Positions 11,001-22,126 are shown, numbered from the stretch's first letter. The stretch: 64,000 nt of DNA from Telopea speciosissima (GCF_018873765.1 NC_057924.1:6882001-6946000); one strand, 5' to 3'. Program-made: numbers and translations. Notes: generated from the sequence alone by a model not told the origin.

Positions 11001-12069
11001 TATTTTAACATGATATATGGTGCATAGTTTCCCAGAGAGGTATATTATACACATCCAACACCCCTTCCCCCGGGGGTGGGTGGGGCGCACGTATGCTGAA
11101 CCTGAGAAGGGTCGAATCTGGAGGGAGCCTAAAGATTCCAATGTCTTATAATATAATCAATATACCATGAAAATGAATAAAATAACCTATTGGTTTCATT
11201 TGAAGCTCCTCTTTCCTGGGTAGTAATTCTCCTTGGCCATTTCTCATCAGCCTCTGCTGTGCTGCGTACTGAGGCTCAATTAATTTCCATGATAGGAAAG
11301 AGCAGATTATGCTTCTCAAGAATTATTGCCACTAAGCTGTATGAGGAAACTCGTCATAAGTGTTTGGGCTCTCTGTATTATCACTAGAATGTAACATGAG
11401 AAAAATTACCTTCAAGGGATTCTGGTAGTGTGCTGAGTTATGTGTATCTATGGAATCTTGTATCTTGGTTTTGTATCATGTAATCTGGTTTGTCACTATA
11501 TTGCGGTTGTGTTCCTTCATATTTTTTGGTTATCAATAAAATTCGGTTCTGTTATAAAAAATAAAAAAATAAAAAAAAATGTCAAGGTGATTGATATAAG
11601 CATCTCTCCTATTACTCTCATATACTCGGGTTGTCTAGTTGGGAAATTTCCTGGTTCTACTTTATTGAATTCTGTGCTCTAGAGTAATTTTTCAAGTTTA
11701 AACTTTTTATCATTCTCATTGGTTCTGTTTGTTGAGAGTTGAGTGTGGTTTAATGCACCTGATCTGTAGAGATGGGAAGCCACAACACCCTCACAATAGA
11801 TAATCCATGTCCAGATTGACCAGAATCACCCTGTTTTTGCACTTTCATGTTTTCTATACCACATTCCTTCTGGAGCTGGGGCATGCACACTGATAGACAT
11901 ATCTGGATACTGCGTCTGCTTCTGTCTACTGGTAGTATTTTTTTTAATATTTTGAATGTACTGCTCTAGCCAGAAAATTTTACTATGATTTTTAGATTCC
12001 ATTCTGTCTTGTTTGTGTTGGTTTTGCAGCCGAGAGTATGTAATTCTGCACGAGAACTCAGCAGAGTAA
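8082..12069 (+). pseudogene. DDL: 5'-truncated DAWDLE (SNIP1-like) FHA-domain gene fragment
   Basis: Five exons of the FHA domain and C terminus are recognisable with correct phases and GT-AG introns: 8082-8125 (DHPSCSKQHAVIQFR), 8212-8259 (QVEKEQTDGTLTKQVR), 8381-8426 (PYLMDLGSTNGTFIN), 8534-8604 (DNRVEPQHYFELIEKDTIKF) and 12030-12069 (REYVILHENSAE, stop). This is the conserved end of DAWDLE, an FHA protein that binds DCL1 and helps microRNA processing in plants. The long N-terminal part is missing: upstream of 8082 there is no splice acceptor or RERRIADIP-type exon, and repeat sequence begins at 7954. Introns are kept, so it is a DNA-level copy and not a retrocopy. The retained exons carry no stop, so the loss may be recent, but a product is unlikely. 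Confidence 0.85.
8605..12029. other. Long last intron of the DAWDLE-like fragment
   Basis: About 3.4 kb. A direct repeat of roughly 60 bp (near 9440-9510 and 9594-9650, both beginning ATTGGTAGGACTTTG) surrounds a CT tract. An A-rich, GAAG-rich stretch lies near 10690-10750. No other gene is recognised; the open frames here look like chance. Confidence 0.4.
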
Positions 12070-12869
12070 CTAGGATTGGTCTGACCCATGGATTCCTTGA
12101 GCTGCCCTATTGTGATTTTGCCCTCTGGTATGTGAAGGATCCAGGCATATTCTTCTTGCATTTGTTGCCTGGGCATTCTGAATTTGGAGTTGGATTGGGA
12201 ACTGGTAATAATGGCATTAAGATCAGACGACTCTGGATTTTGGCTCATTTCCCCCATATTTCTAGAATTTTTTTGTAAAATGCTGAATGTGTTTGATTTT
12301 GTGTTAATTTTAAACCATTGGCAAACAGATTATTTGCTATTTTATGATCAAACTAAGTCTTAAAAATGTTTATTTCTTTCTTTACCATCGTTGAATTCTC
12401 TATCGTATGGGTGATACATTTTCTATAGCAGTTTTGTACCTGCAATAATCTTCAGGGAACAAATGAGCAGAAGTGTTTATAATTTGTAGTCCCTTATAGC
12501 GACATTGTTTCTTTTTTTCTCTCAGATCAGCCTAATGCCTTTGTACTCTGGTGAGCTAACTACATCCCCAGGGTATGCATTTGTTTTCATACAATCATGG
12601 CTTTCATGTGGGAAAAAGAAATCATTTTACATGTCTTCACATAATACTTTGCATCATTTCAGGCTTGTGTTCTTGTATCACTTGTAGCAGGGGTTGGAGG
12701 TTGGGTGAAATTCTCGCATGAAAACAGCCACTCTAGCATTGGATTAGAATTTATGTACTATTTGGAATGCATCCCATGCTGAAGATGTGTGCATTCCCAT
12801 TTTTTTAGATGTAGAACCCCTTCTTTAAAAACGAGGTCCCCGTTAAACCCAAAAAAAAGTCTTAATTTA
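12070..12869. other. 3' flank carried with the DAWDLE-like fragment
   Basis: Probably 3' UTR and downstream sequence of the source gene. It ends near 12840-12870, where the second R1 copy starts. No coding features seen. Confidence 0.35.
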
Positions 12870-14454
12870 AAAAAGAAACTGAACCGGGTTAAACCCTAAG
12901 TGAGTTTGAGCCCCCACACATAACTGGACTTGGGTCTAACGCTCGCTTTCGTAAATGCAACACCGTCACCTTTCTCTTTACATAAAATAGTGATGGGTAA
13001 TGATGAAAAAGAATGAAGAGAAAGCGCTGAGTGGAAACCGATTCTGGGTTGGTCCATTACCAATATTCATATTTTTACTATTAAAATCTAATTGCATATG
13101 GGCCAAAGATTAAGTCCATTGCCCATAATAAGAATGAGTCAAAAGTTGCCTGTCAAGTTATCCACCAGTAGACACCTCATTTTGTCAATCCTTGGAGGCT
13201 ATTTTGACGATGATGAGTTTCTCTTGAGGCCAAGAGTTCTCTTATTTATGAACCAAGAAGGTCTTCGTTAACAAATCGTCTATATAAAAGGATCAAAATA
13301 CCTTTGACACAAGAAAGATGACAAAAAAAGGGTTATCGCCTTTGGAAACTTGTCGATATGTTAGATATGTGGATTCTTTCATCTTATCCACATTTCGTAT
13401 ATCAAATACCCCTTTCACTGGGAGAAGATTCCATTTCAAAGAGTGGGTCCCAAACTCCAAATAGTTGGTACCATCCAGTACAATCCCAGATCTCCATACC
13501 AAGTTGAAATATGCGAAATAATGAGAAAATGATCTTTGAACCACCTGAATCAAACATACAGAGCCAAAAATATGGGCGTTCGGACATTCCAAGTTCAACC
13601 TTGGACAGGGCCAGCCTGACCGAGTTCTATTTGGAACTGTCTCGGTTTAGAAGTGAGCCATAGTGACAAAAAAATGATATTTAACACTCAAAAGGGAAAG
13701 TCGACATTGTGAGGCCCCGGCTCACCATTGAGCAACCTTCGATTAGAGCTCCTCGTTGTCGAGAGGATCCTTCCAACTGTTGAACAAAATCTTTCAATTT
13801 TTTTTCTGTCTTTTGATGAGACATTAGATGCGTAGTTCAACAGGCACTTATACTTATTTGACACTCGAGCCCCCGATTCGACGATGGGGCCTGTTCTTTT
13901 GATAGGGTCTTAGATGTCGAGCCAATCCTCCTCGTCATCGAATTCTGTAGATTTGCAATATATATATAGTACCTATCTTTTATCAAGATTGCAATGCTAA
14001 TTGCGTATGAAACCTAATTTGGAAGCTATGAGCCTCATTTTGGACACTTTTTTGCTCCCAAATAACTCCTTCTACACAAAATTTACATGCCAACATCTTA
14101 TTAGACAAGATTGTTATCCTGACCTACACCATTGATAAAAAACTATGGGAGGTTCCCAATAAACGATATAGATCCATACAATGATCTAGAGCATATCTAG
14201 AGGTGTTTGCTTCTATAATTTATAAATAACAATCCTCTCATGTTGAGGGAAATCCTTCTCCAATTTAGCTTTGGGAGAAACTCTGCACAAGTGAGTTTTT
14301 AGTCTCTGAGTGAATCGAAAAGAGAACATGCTATCACCCCTACTCTTGGGCAATCGAATCCGAGTTACTTGCCGTTTGTATTTTTATGCCCACCTTAATT
14401 AGAATTCTCAAACCTTCAATATGATTGATTTCCAATCTTTTTATTTTTATGTTC
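12870..14454. repeat. Unclassified repeat R1, second copy
   Basis: The first 550 bp repeat 7260-7954 and the rest matches 23760-24755 of unit 2 at high but imperfect identity. It lacks the MITE found in the other two copies (empty site 13126-13134) and has a private insertion of about 95 bp near 12941-13036. A TATA-like AATTTATAAATAACAATCC occurs near 14220. No coding potential is seen; the family is unknown. Confidence 0.6.
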
Positions 14455-14885
14455 CCTAAGAGATCTCTACTTTGTCTCATGGTCTCTACACAAGCGCTTG
14501 GGCCAACGGAGGAGCACAACTGGGTATCTACCTAGGGGGTAGAGGTGTCATTTAATGGTGCCCTATGAGAGGGCATAGAAAACACCACCAAGTATAGATC
14601 TTTTTCCCATTTAGGGTAAGAGATGTCTACTTGGTTGCATAGTCTCTACACAAGCGTTTGGGCCAATGGAGGAGCACAACTGGGTATCTACCTAGGGGGT
14701 AGAGGCATCATTTCACGGTGCCCTGTGAGAGGTCGTAGGAAACACCACCAAGTGAATGAAAAAAGGGGAAGGGGTTCATGCACAGTTGCATACGAGGAAG
14801 GAACCATTTGTCACATAGGAACGTTTTATGTGCAAACGTACATGGTGCACGGCCATGCACAAAGCTGTTAACCCAAAAAAAAAAT
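14455..14885 (+). repeat. SINE-like repeat, partial tandem pair
   Basis: Two heads of the GAGATCTCTACTT repeat (from about 14459 and 14625) share one tail ending GTTAACCCAAAAAA. The same tandem arrangement is at 24755-25160, so it predates the unit duplication. Confidence 0.55.
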
Positions 14886-14929
14886 TAAAAACTTGAAAAA
14901 TAAACTATTAAACCCTGCATTTTTTTCTT

Positions 14930-15064
14930 GGGAGAATGTTCTCTGTCCCGCAACGCAGGCTACGCCCAAGCACATGGGCCTGCCACTTAGGGAGGAGGAT
15001 GGTCATTGGACGCACCCCCATGTGTCTGGGTGCAGGCTGCATTGCGGCACAAGAAGATCGCCCC
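14930..15064. mobile_element. GC-rich foldback MITE, independent insertion
   Basis: Same family as the element at 467-603, with arms GTCCCGCAACGCAGGCT and AGGCTGCATTGCGGCAC. Near-identical 9-bp flanks (TTTTTTCTT and TTTTTTCCT). Paralogous sites near 5605 and 25215 are empty, so this insertion is private to this block. Confidence 0.75.
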
Positions 15065-15359
15065 TTTTTTCCTTTTAACACACTCAAAAATTTTCTTATG
15101 AATTCCTACCAAATGTGGATCCTATAAAGGGAGTCGACTCACATATGGTAGTGAGCATCAAACACTTGTTAGGATTCTTCCATGAAGAAAAAGAGTCTTA
15201 ATTACATTTTAATATACCAGACTAGATTTGTAATGTACTCTAGCTTCCATGGCTAGCTTATGAACTAGGTGGACATGTTTCCTACTCAAATGCTTAATGT
15301 TACAGTCCAAGGACTATAAAAGATTAAAGCATAACCAAAGCCGATCCAAAAAGTTCATT

Positions 15360-15640
15360 ATTCAAGAGTACGTTTGACCATCTCCAGACAATCTCAGTAG
15401 CAAAAACCATTCTTCATCCTTTGATTCTCGATCAGTACTGTAAAAGCCTCCATAACTCCTTCCAGTTCTGCCTCCAGTGCTGAAGTCGCATACCCAGCTT
15501 CCATAATTGCTATATATGATTCCTTCTGCAGAGGGAGGAAGCATCAGAACTGCCCAATTAACCAGCTATCTCTGTCACTCTATTAAAACTGCCATCAGTA
15601 ATAAATATTGGGTAGGAGTAGTGCATGCTAGGACTGGTTT
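15360..15640 (-). mobile_element. LINE-type RNase H domain remnant
   Basis: On the minus strand, over two frames, this reads IFITDGSFNRVTEIAGW, then EAELEGVMEALTVLIENQR and a final DCLEM-like stretch. That is the DGS ... AEL..V..AL ... DC pattern of the RNase H-like domain (RVT_3) at the end of plant non-LTR retrotransposon ORF2. It is degenerate with frame breaks. Its counterpart is at 25440-25830. Confidence 0.6.
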
Positions 15641-16394
15641 GTTTTAAAGCCTGAAAAGATTTTATTAGATCATGAAATACATGAAATATATACAACCATC
15701 TGATCAAGACTATTCCAATTTGGCTAACAAGATTTGAGTAAAAAAACATCAGAACCTCTCAATTCCAAAACCCATAGAAAATTGATTCCCGTCCAAATGT
15801 TGCTGGGAGTGCAGGGCAAAGGTGGCGGGGATGGCAGGGGCAGGGGTAGAGAGGAGGACGGTGGTCGGGGTGGGGTGAAGTTCGGAGGGTAAGGGCAGGT
15901 GGGTTGCAACAGGAGGTGTGTTTGCAAGACGACGAAGAAGAAGAAGTAGTACTTAAAGGGTAAATTGGTAATTTTAATTTTACTATTTTCAGTTGAATAA
16001 ATGATAAGCGTAATTAAAATAAAATTTTCCATTCAACTCCTAACAAGAGACTAAAACCGTCAAATTTCATGAAGTTTCATGGGGCGTCAAGTAATTGTTT
16101 ACAAAGTTAGGTGCATCAAATGCACAAACTCACACAATTAAGAGCAATAATACAACTAAGAACAATAATAAGAGCAGTAAATACATACCAAAACATTCAC
16201 CAAGAGAGATTATTTTTGAGGGTGGTGAAAGTCTCACTCACCAAACCCCCTAGGACCTAGCATTAGGGCTTTAAACCAAAAAAAAAAAAGAAGGGCAAAA
16301 AATGATGGGTATCTGGTCAGTAGTTTTATTGGATGTTTTTGAAAAAACTTAACATCAGCATTAATTTAATAACTAAATTAAAAGGTAGAAGAAC
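15641..16394. repeat. Closing segment of unit 1
   Basis: The part at 15715-16190 repeats 5920-6330, including a G-rich tract. 16200-16394 matches 27000-27250. No gene seen. Confidence 0.5.
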
Positions 16395-16858
16395 ATTACA
16401 AGTAGTACGTTGAGTGAGGAATACTTCTTTTTTCTTCATATATTTTTTTATTGGATGAATAAGGATTAATTCCATAAACAAAACTTCATATTGAAAAATT
16501 AGTTATTATATTGTCCATAATTTTGATATACACCACATACACAAAGTTTGGGGATGTAGATAATTAGGGCTGTTGTTGAGAGTTTATGGCAATTAAATTA
16601 GAGAGGAGATCTACATTTGCTTTCGTTTTCTCAGAAGGTTCACAATGAAGTCAAGGTTTTTCCTACAAGTGATAATGTTCTTCCTTTCTTTCTATTGAGA
16701 GAAGGATCATTAGAGATGATCCACCTTCCTTTCTCGATCTAAATGGATCAAGAGGTCTTTCAACTCAGTACGCTTTGAACCTTTTTAATGGATCTTAATT
16801 GAAGGTCACAAGACTGTTTTGGTTTCCTATCACCAGTCCAGTTATATATATACTTAAT

Positions 16859-16994
16859 GAGGCGTTGTTCTCTGTGCCGTAGCGCAGGCTGCGTCCAGGC
16901 ACATTAGGGTAGGCATAATGACCACCCTGCCCCCTTAATTGCAGGCCCATGTGTCTGGGCGCAGCCTACACTGCAGCACAGAGAACATTCCCCC
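16859..16994. mobile_element. GC-rich foldback MITE (unit 2 copy)
   Basis: Orthologous to the element at 467-603, with the same flanking ATACTTAAT (16850-16858, 16995-17003). Arms GTGCCGTAGCGCAGGCTGCG and its near-complement. Confidence 0.75.
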
Positions 16995-17339
16995 ATACTT
17001 AATAATAACGGCCCCCTTAAGTTTACTTTCATACTCTAAAACAAAGATACAGTTGAACTTGGAGCTCTTCTATTTGTTTGTTTGTTTTTTTTTTTTTTTT
17101 TTCTTTCTTTTTTGTGGTAGAGAGCTCTTCTGTTACGTGCATGAGTAGTTAGTTATCTCTTGCATTACATAGATTATGGCGAGGGTTATTAGGGTGTGAA
17201 ATGAGTATTAAGTTTTTTTTTTTTTATGGAAACATGAGTATTAAGTTGTAGGCTGAGGTAGTGCAACGTGTATGGGTCTCTATATTTGAACATGGTAGCA
17301 ATTATGTTAGTGGCTGTAGGCGTATGGAGTAGGGTGTAA

Positions 17340-17757
17340 GTTCAGGCCGACACAAAAGTTTGGCCCTGTCGGCCCGAACCTACCCTAGCCCACCCTGAGC
17401 CCGAACAAGGCCTGGGTTGAGATATCTTGGCTCTGAGGGTGGGTCAGGGCTGGAAATATCTAACCCTGAGTCAAGATCAGGTCGAGTCAAGGTTGAGGCT
17501 TCGGGCTGAGCCTGGCCTGGCCCGACCCTGTTTTAAGTTATACTATAACATATATATATTAAACTTTAAATGTCAACCACATTTTGTTATATAATATATT
17601 ACATATAAAGATAATAAATAACCCGACCATGAGGGTGGGTCAGGGTTGGATTTTTCAGGCCCTTAGGGCCGAGTTGGGCTTGGGCCGAGCTAAGGGGACA
17701 CAAGGTTGGGCTAGGGTTTTATAAAGTCCGGCCCAACCTGACCCTGTTGCAGCCCTA
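17340..17757. mobile_element. hAT-type MITE, 8-bp target duplication
   Basis: 418 bp, starting TAGGGTGTAAG and ending TTGCAGCCCTA, with an interior of degenerate GGCCCGACCCTG-like motifs. Flanked by GTATGGAG on both sides (17332-17339, 17758-17765); an 8-bp duplication is typical of hAT elements. The same insertion is in copy C (40283-40863), while unit 1 has the empty site at 834-841. Confidence 0.85.
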
Positions 17758-18343
17758 GTATGGAGTGTCATGGTATTAGTGGGCTCTTGTAGTAGTTTTC
17801 TTAATTGTTTGAACTCCTTAAGTAGCATACCAGTAAGGGTTCGGTTCCGCTGCACGTACCAACACGTACATGTGAGAGCCAACCACCTGTACTATTTTTA
17901 CTATTTACAAGGGGAGGAAGGGTTATTATGCAAATAAAATTAAAATGTGATTGACTCTCACATGTGCGTACGCCTATTAGTACATGCAGATGAAGGGCTT
18001 TTGAACTACTAAATCTACTTGCGTAGAAGAGGCAAGGCTTCCTCGATAGAGCTCACCCCCCTACTTTTCCTCTCAAATTATCCTTTTCCTTCTAATCCAT
18101 TTACTTTTCAGCTTATTATCACCATAGGTAGGAAGAAGATACCGTATACATACCATCTTCGAGAATGTATCATCTGCACGTACCAACAGATGAACATGCA
18201 TATCAGAGCCAATCACATTTTAATTTTGTTTCCATAAAAAACCCTCCTCCCCTTGTAAAATGGAAAAAATAGGACAGGTGGTTGGATCTCACATGTACGT
18301 TCACCTATTGGTACGTGCAGTGGAACCAAACTCACCATCTTCT

Positions 18344-18485
18344 TTCCTTGGTTACCCAGTGCACGAAGCTCCCGCTATGACAGGATGTGGGGAAGGTCAT
18401 ACGCAGCCTTACCTCTGGGGAGGGTTTGTTTCCAGAGACTTGAATCTGTGACCACTTGGTCACAATGGAGCAACCTTACAATTGC
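18344..18485 (-). mobile_element. Au-type SINE (minus strand)
   Basis: The reverse strand contains GGTTGCTCCATTGTGACC, GGTCACAGATTCAAGTC, GGTAAGGCTGCGTATGACC and GAGCTTCGTGCACTGGGTAA, the body of an Au SINE. The counterpart in unit 1 is interrupted by the long-TIR element, and copy C has it at 39560-39705. Confidence 0.75.
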
Positions 18486-19323
18486 ACCAAAGTCCACCCA
18501 TTTTAAGATTCAGAATTTAAATTGGAAGGAAATTTTGCTACAGTTAAAGGTTGCGGAGATTTAGTTTGTGGGGCCAATGGAGGTCTGCCCACCTTATTTA
18601 GCCTGCTGCCATGGTTTTGTAATGCAAATTCCCTCGTGAATAATAAAAGGGAAAAGTTGGGTATACTAGTGGTATACCGTATACCATATGCTTGCACCCT
18701 ATGTGTCTCTCTCTCTTCCTTCCCCCCCCCTAAAAGTTAAGAGAGTCATTTCAAAGAGGGAAAGAGAACACTGCCAGGCTGCATAGCATACGTTAGCACC
18801 TCTCTGTGTTTATCTCTCTTGCTTCCTAAGAAATGATATAGTTGTTATTCTGTCTCTATTATGGGAGGAGAGACATAGAGATAAGAGGTGCTAGCATACA
18901 CTATGTAGCCGGACAATGAGCATCAAACACCTATTAGGTTTTCTTCCATGAAGAAGTTAAGTTTAATGGGGAAAAGAATACTACCCAACCGTGCACCCCT
19001 ATGCCCAAACTTAGTGTGTGGTGAAATAAACCCCCTATCATCGGCCCGCGCGCTGATGAGGGAAACAAGTGACCAGGCAGCGACCCCTCTCCACAGTTTA
19101 ATATACCAGACTAAGTTTTGTAATGTGCTCTAGCTTCCATGGCTAGCTTATGTGCTAGGTCGACATGTTGGCTACTCAAATACTTAATGTAAATAGTTCA
19201 AGAACTTAAATAATCTCATCATATAAAAGATTAAAGCATAGCCAAAGCCAATCCAAAAAGTCTTTAGTAGAAAGTTATGAGAACCTCTCAATTCCAAAAC
19301 CCCTCATAGATTATTAAAAAAAA
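18486..19323. repeat. Duplicated non-coding stretch with foldback MITE
   Basis: Matches 3026-3858, with the hairpin at about 18777-18912. No gene. Confidence 0.5.
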
Positions 19324-20915
19324 GGAAAAATTACATTGCCACCCCCTGAAGTTTATATAAAATACAGACCGACTTCTTATGTTTCAAAATTATACAGCTA
19401 CACCCCCTCAGTTTTGGTTATTTGTTACAGTCAGCCCCATTCCGTTATATCAGTCCCGTTATGTGGTACGGCGTTGATAATTCATGACTTAAAATGACTA
19501 ATATACCCCTATTAGAGGTTTATGGAAACTAAGAATTAAATAAGGATTCAATTCACCAAAAAATAGTAATAATTAAATGAGGGTTCAAGAGCAACAACGA
19601 CAACCAGTCGACAGGAACAACCAGCGGCAAGTCAGTTTTGTTTCAAGCCATGTAACTCCCCTCATTACAAACCCAATCTGGTGGAAATTGTAGGATAGGG
19701 TTTGTAATCCATTATCCTCTTGATTCCCATTGGCAGGCAGGAACAACGAGTAATAACAGGAAAATTTCGCAACCAAAACCTTGTGGTAGTTGTAGGTTCA
19801 TATGTTTTTTGTTTTTTTTTTTTTTTTTTTTTTTTTTGAGAGAGAGAAATTTCCATTACCCATTGTCATTGGAATAAACATTGAATTGAGTTTTTGACAA
19901 CCATAACATTAAAACCTAACAATTAATATGCGGATGATTCAATTATGGGAAATTTCAGTCTGAGCAAAACCTTTACTCCCCTAATGGTAGAATCTAAGAA
20001 AAACCATAATGACACAAAACAAAACATTTCATAAAATATCCCATTGCCCAGATGGATGAACTGAGATTCTTAAAAGCTTTAAAACACGCCCAGGATTTGC
20101 AGCTCCAGCTGGGCGTGGGGCTTGCCCAGGCTTTGGCATGGCTTCCTGGCGCCTAAAGCGTTGAGGTGGCTCCCTCTTTCTTCTGTCAGTCTGAGAACAA
20201 ACCCTTACAACGTGCAAATGGATCGCATAGGAGACACAGTACTGCATCTTCGTGTACAGCTTTGGAAGCGTATAACCATTATAAACACAGGCTTTTTGAA
20301 CATCCCTAACCGCAGCTTGTTCAACAATGTTCCTCACAAGAAACCCCTTGATAGCCTTATCCTTAGGGCAGCACTTGCCATAGTTAGAGCAGAGGATGAA
20401 GTTCACATGGCCATGGCCATGCTTGTTGCAGCCACCATTCCTGCGATTGAACGTCATTCTCTAAAAGCCTAACCCTAGCTTTGTAGTTCCTCGCCTCCTT
20501 TAACTCTTCTCTGTAGCGGCAGATTCATATGTGGATTGGAGTATGTATCTCACAACAGAAGAAGATTTTGGAGGCAATAATCCAGGGATGGGGTCGCCCA
20601 GGAGAGAACAACCGATGCCCCAAATCTCAGTTTGAACAAACATAAACCAAGAGAGATCGAACTAGATTGGATTCACTATGCCCCAAATCTCAGGTCAGGG
20701 AGGCAACTCCAAATTTGGAGAAGAAGAGGGCAAAGTTGGAATTTTCCACTGAGTATCAGAAGGATATTAGAAGAGGGCAAAGTTGGTATTTAAAATGTAT
20801 TATTTAACACCGTTCACTCACCGTCCGCTCAGGGGGTGTGGCTGTATAATTTAGAAACACAAGGGATCACTCTGTATTTAATACAAACCTCAAGGGGTGA
20901 TAGTGTAATTTTCCC
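19324..20915. mobile_element. Pack-MULE-like element carrying an RPS26 copy
   Basis: About 1.59 kb with inverted ends of roughly 110 bp: GGAAAAATTACATTGCCACC at the left and the complement of GGAAAATTACACTATCACCC at the right. It lies in an A-rich tract with TTAAAAAAA-like flanks on both sides. Unit 1 has the unoccupied A-tract at 3845-3858, so the insertion is private to unit 2. The cargo is an intronless RPS26-like frame on the minus strand. No transposase. Confidence 0.75.
20029..20457 (-). pseudogene. RPS26: 40S ribosomal protein eS26 copy inside a Pack-MULE
   Basis: An open 142-codon frame reads as eS26: [20 protein letters not shown], then [33 protein letters not shown] and REPPQRFR near the C terminus. 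Plant eS26 is about 130 residues; here the last 25 or so residues run into unrelated sequence. Two of the four zinc-binding cysteines are lost: CSNC is CSNY (residue 26) and CVSC is CVSY (residue 77). Several other conserved basic residues are also changed. The lack of introns suggests the captured copy came from a processed gene. The frame is open, but loss of the zinc site makes a working ribosomal protein unlikely. Confidence 0.85.
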
Positions 20916-20924
20916 TTAAAAAAA

Positions 20925-21068
20925 AAACCTTACCCAGTGCACAAGGCTCCCTCATTTTGAGGGGTCTGGGAAAGGTCAAATCTACGCAGCCTTACCCCTA
21001 TTTTCAGGACTTGAACCCGTGACCAAGCATTCAACAAGTGACCACTTGACCAACACGCCAAGCACGAC
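20925..21068 (-). mobile_element. Au-type SINE (minus strand)
   Basis: Same insertion as 3862-4025. The reverse strand carries GGTCAAGTGGTCACTTG, GGTCACGGGTTCAAGTCC and GGTAAGGCTGCGTAGATT, and ends in the A-run into which the Pack-MULE inserted. Confidence 0.75.
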
Positions 21069-21484
21069 CCTCATAGAGTATAGATCTTCAAAATAAGTGA
21101 TTGCGTTCCAAGAATTTCTCAAGTAGAGAAGTTTTTCTTAGCCTTCCAAGTTTGATTTATTTTCATTAGACCTTCATCTAATGTGAATTAATTGTTATAA
21201 CTGCTATAATTTTAATAGGCAAATGAAAGCTGTGCAGATTAACGTATGTGATTAATAATTAGTAAGTTTCGAGTATTAATTGAAATTTATGTTATATTTT
21301 TACATAAATTAAGAGATAAATGAAGGTTGTGCAGGAAGGAAGTATATATGTGAGAACTAATAAGTTTCTGAATAATTATGAAACGACCATATATATATAG
21401 AGAGAGAGCGAGAGAGTTTGCCATGTAAATTAATTCACTCCATCTCTTCTTCTCTTGCTAAACACATCTGTGGCTGAGACTACA

Positions 21485-22126
21485 ATGGCGAGGATTGATA
21501 ATATTGTGTTGTTGAAGTGGGTAGTGTCCTTAGCATTTGCTTTGTTGTTATTAAGTCCGAAGCAAGCATTTTGAGAGAAGCAGGATTGGGTGTCAAGGAA
21601 ACTATTAGATCAAGCGCCCACCGAAACACCTGCAAATAGTTTGGAGCAACTACAGCATGATCGCATAGAAGCAATAGTGTCTTCACTCACAAAGTGGCAA
21701 AAAATTATCCAGCATGCTCTTGGGAGGGCAAAAGAATTAAATCCTGATCTTATTGTACCAAGAGAATTGAATAGACAAGAACTAGAAACATTAGCACTTG
21801 AAATCATAAGGGGAGAAGAGAAAGTTAAGGAAGAAACTAAAGAGATTCCACCAACAGATTCCTTGAATAGTTTGGAGCAACAACATGATCGCATAGAAGC
21901 AATAGTTTCTTCACTCACAAAGTGGCAAAAAATTATCCAGCATGCTCTTGGGAGGGCTAAAGAATTAAATCCTGATCTTATTGTACCAAGAGAATTGAGT
22001 AGACAAGAACTAGAAGCAATAGCGCTTGAAATCATAAGGGGGAAGAAAATAGGTCTAAATGAGTGGGGGTATGAGATTCCACCAACAGATTCCTTGAATA
22101 TTCGACACAAACCACATAACACTTAA
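21485..22126 (+). pseudogene. Secreted protein of unknown family, copy B (stop in leader, internal duplication)
   Basis: The frame begins MARIDNIVLLKWVVSL as in copy A. The TGT codon after KQAF is TGA, so translation from the usual start ends at the signal-peptide cleavage region. Downstream the frame stays open for 178 codons but has no ATG near its start. The helix-prone block is present twice with a period of 231 bp (77 codons; first at about 21635, second at 21866). The two repeats differ at few positions, and the first ends EKVKEETKEIPPTDS before the second begins. TATA box and leader are conserved. It is probably a pseudogene unless the stop is read through or an alternative leader is used. 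Confidence 0.8.

Larger units (their letters stand above)
1..16394. repeat. Segmental duplication, unit 1 (tandem)
   Basis: The start of the window matches the sequence beginning at 16395 almost base for base, and the similarity continues through the secreted-protein gene and the repeat blocks after it. The ends also agree: 16220-16394 resembles 27040-27250. Unit 1 is longer than unit 2 because it carries a long-TIR element (1385-2922) and a gene-fragment block with a second copy of a flanking repeat (7955-13421). It lacks the hAT MITE and the RPS26 Pack-MULE found in unit 2. Because the window opens exactly at the unit boundary, another unit may lie to the left. Confidence 0.85.

Noticed and set aside
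11826-12257. 143-codon minus-strand open frame over the last DAWDLE-like exon
   Set aside because: It overlaps the recognised exon antisense and has no identifiable domain.
13422-14454. Repeat R1 as an LTR of a retrotransposon
   Set aside because: It has a TATA-like stretch, but I see no primer-binding site, no polypurine tract, no paired ends and no coding region, so the class is left open.
20122-20472. 116-codon plus-strand open frame
   Set aside because: It is the shadow of the RPS26-like frame on the other strand.
21610-22122. Long open frames antisense to the secreted-protein genes (also at 4562-4846 and 38079-38363)
   Set aside because: They mirror the sense frame in all three copies and arise because the sense codons rarely create antisense stops. 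They have no promoter or leader of their own.
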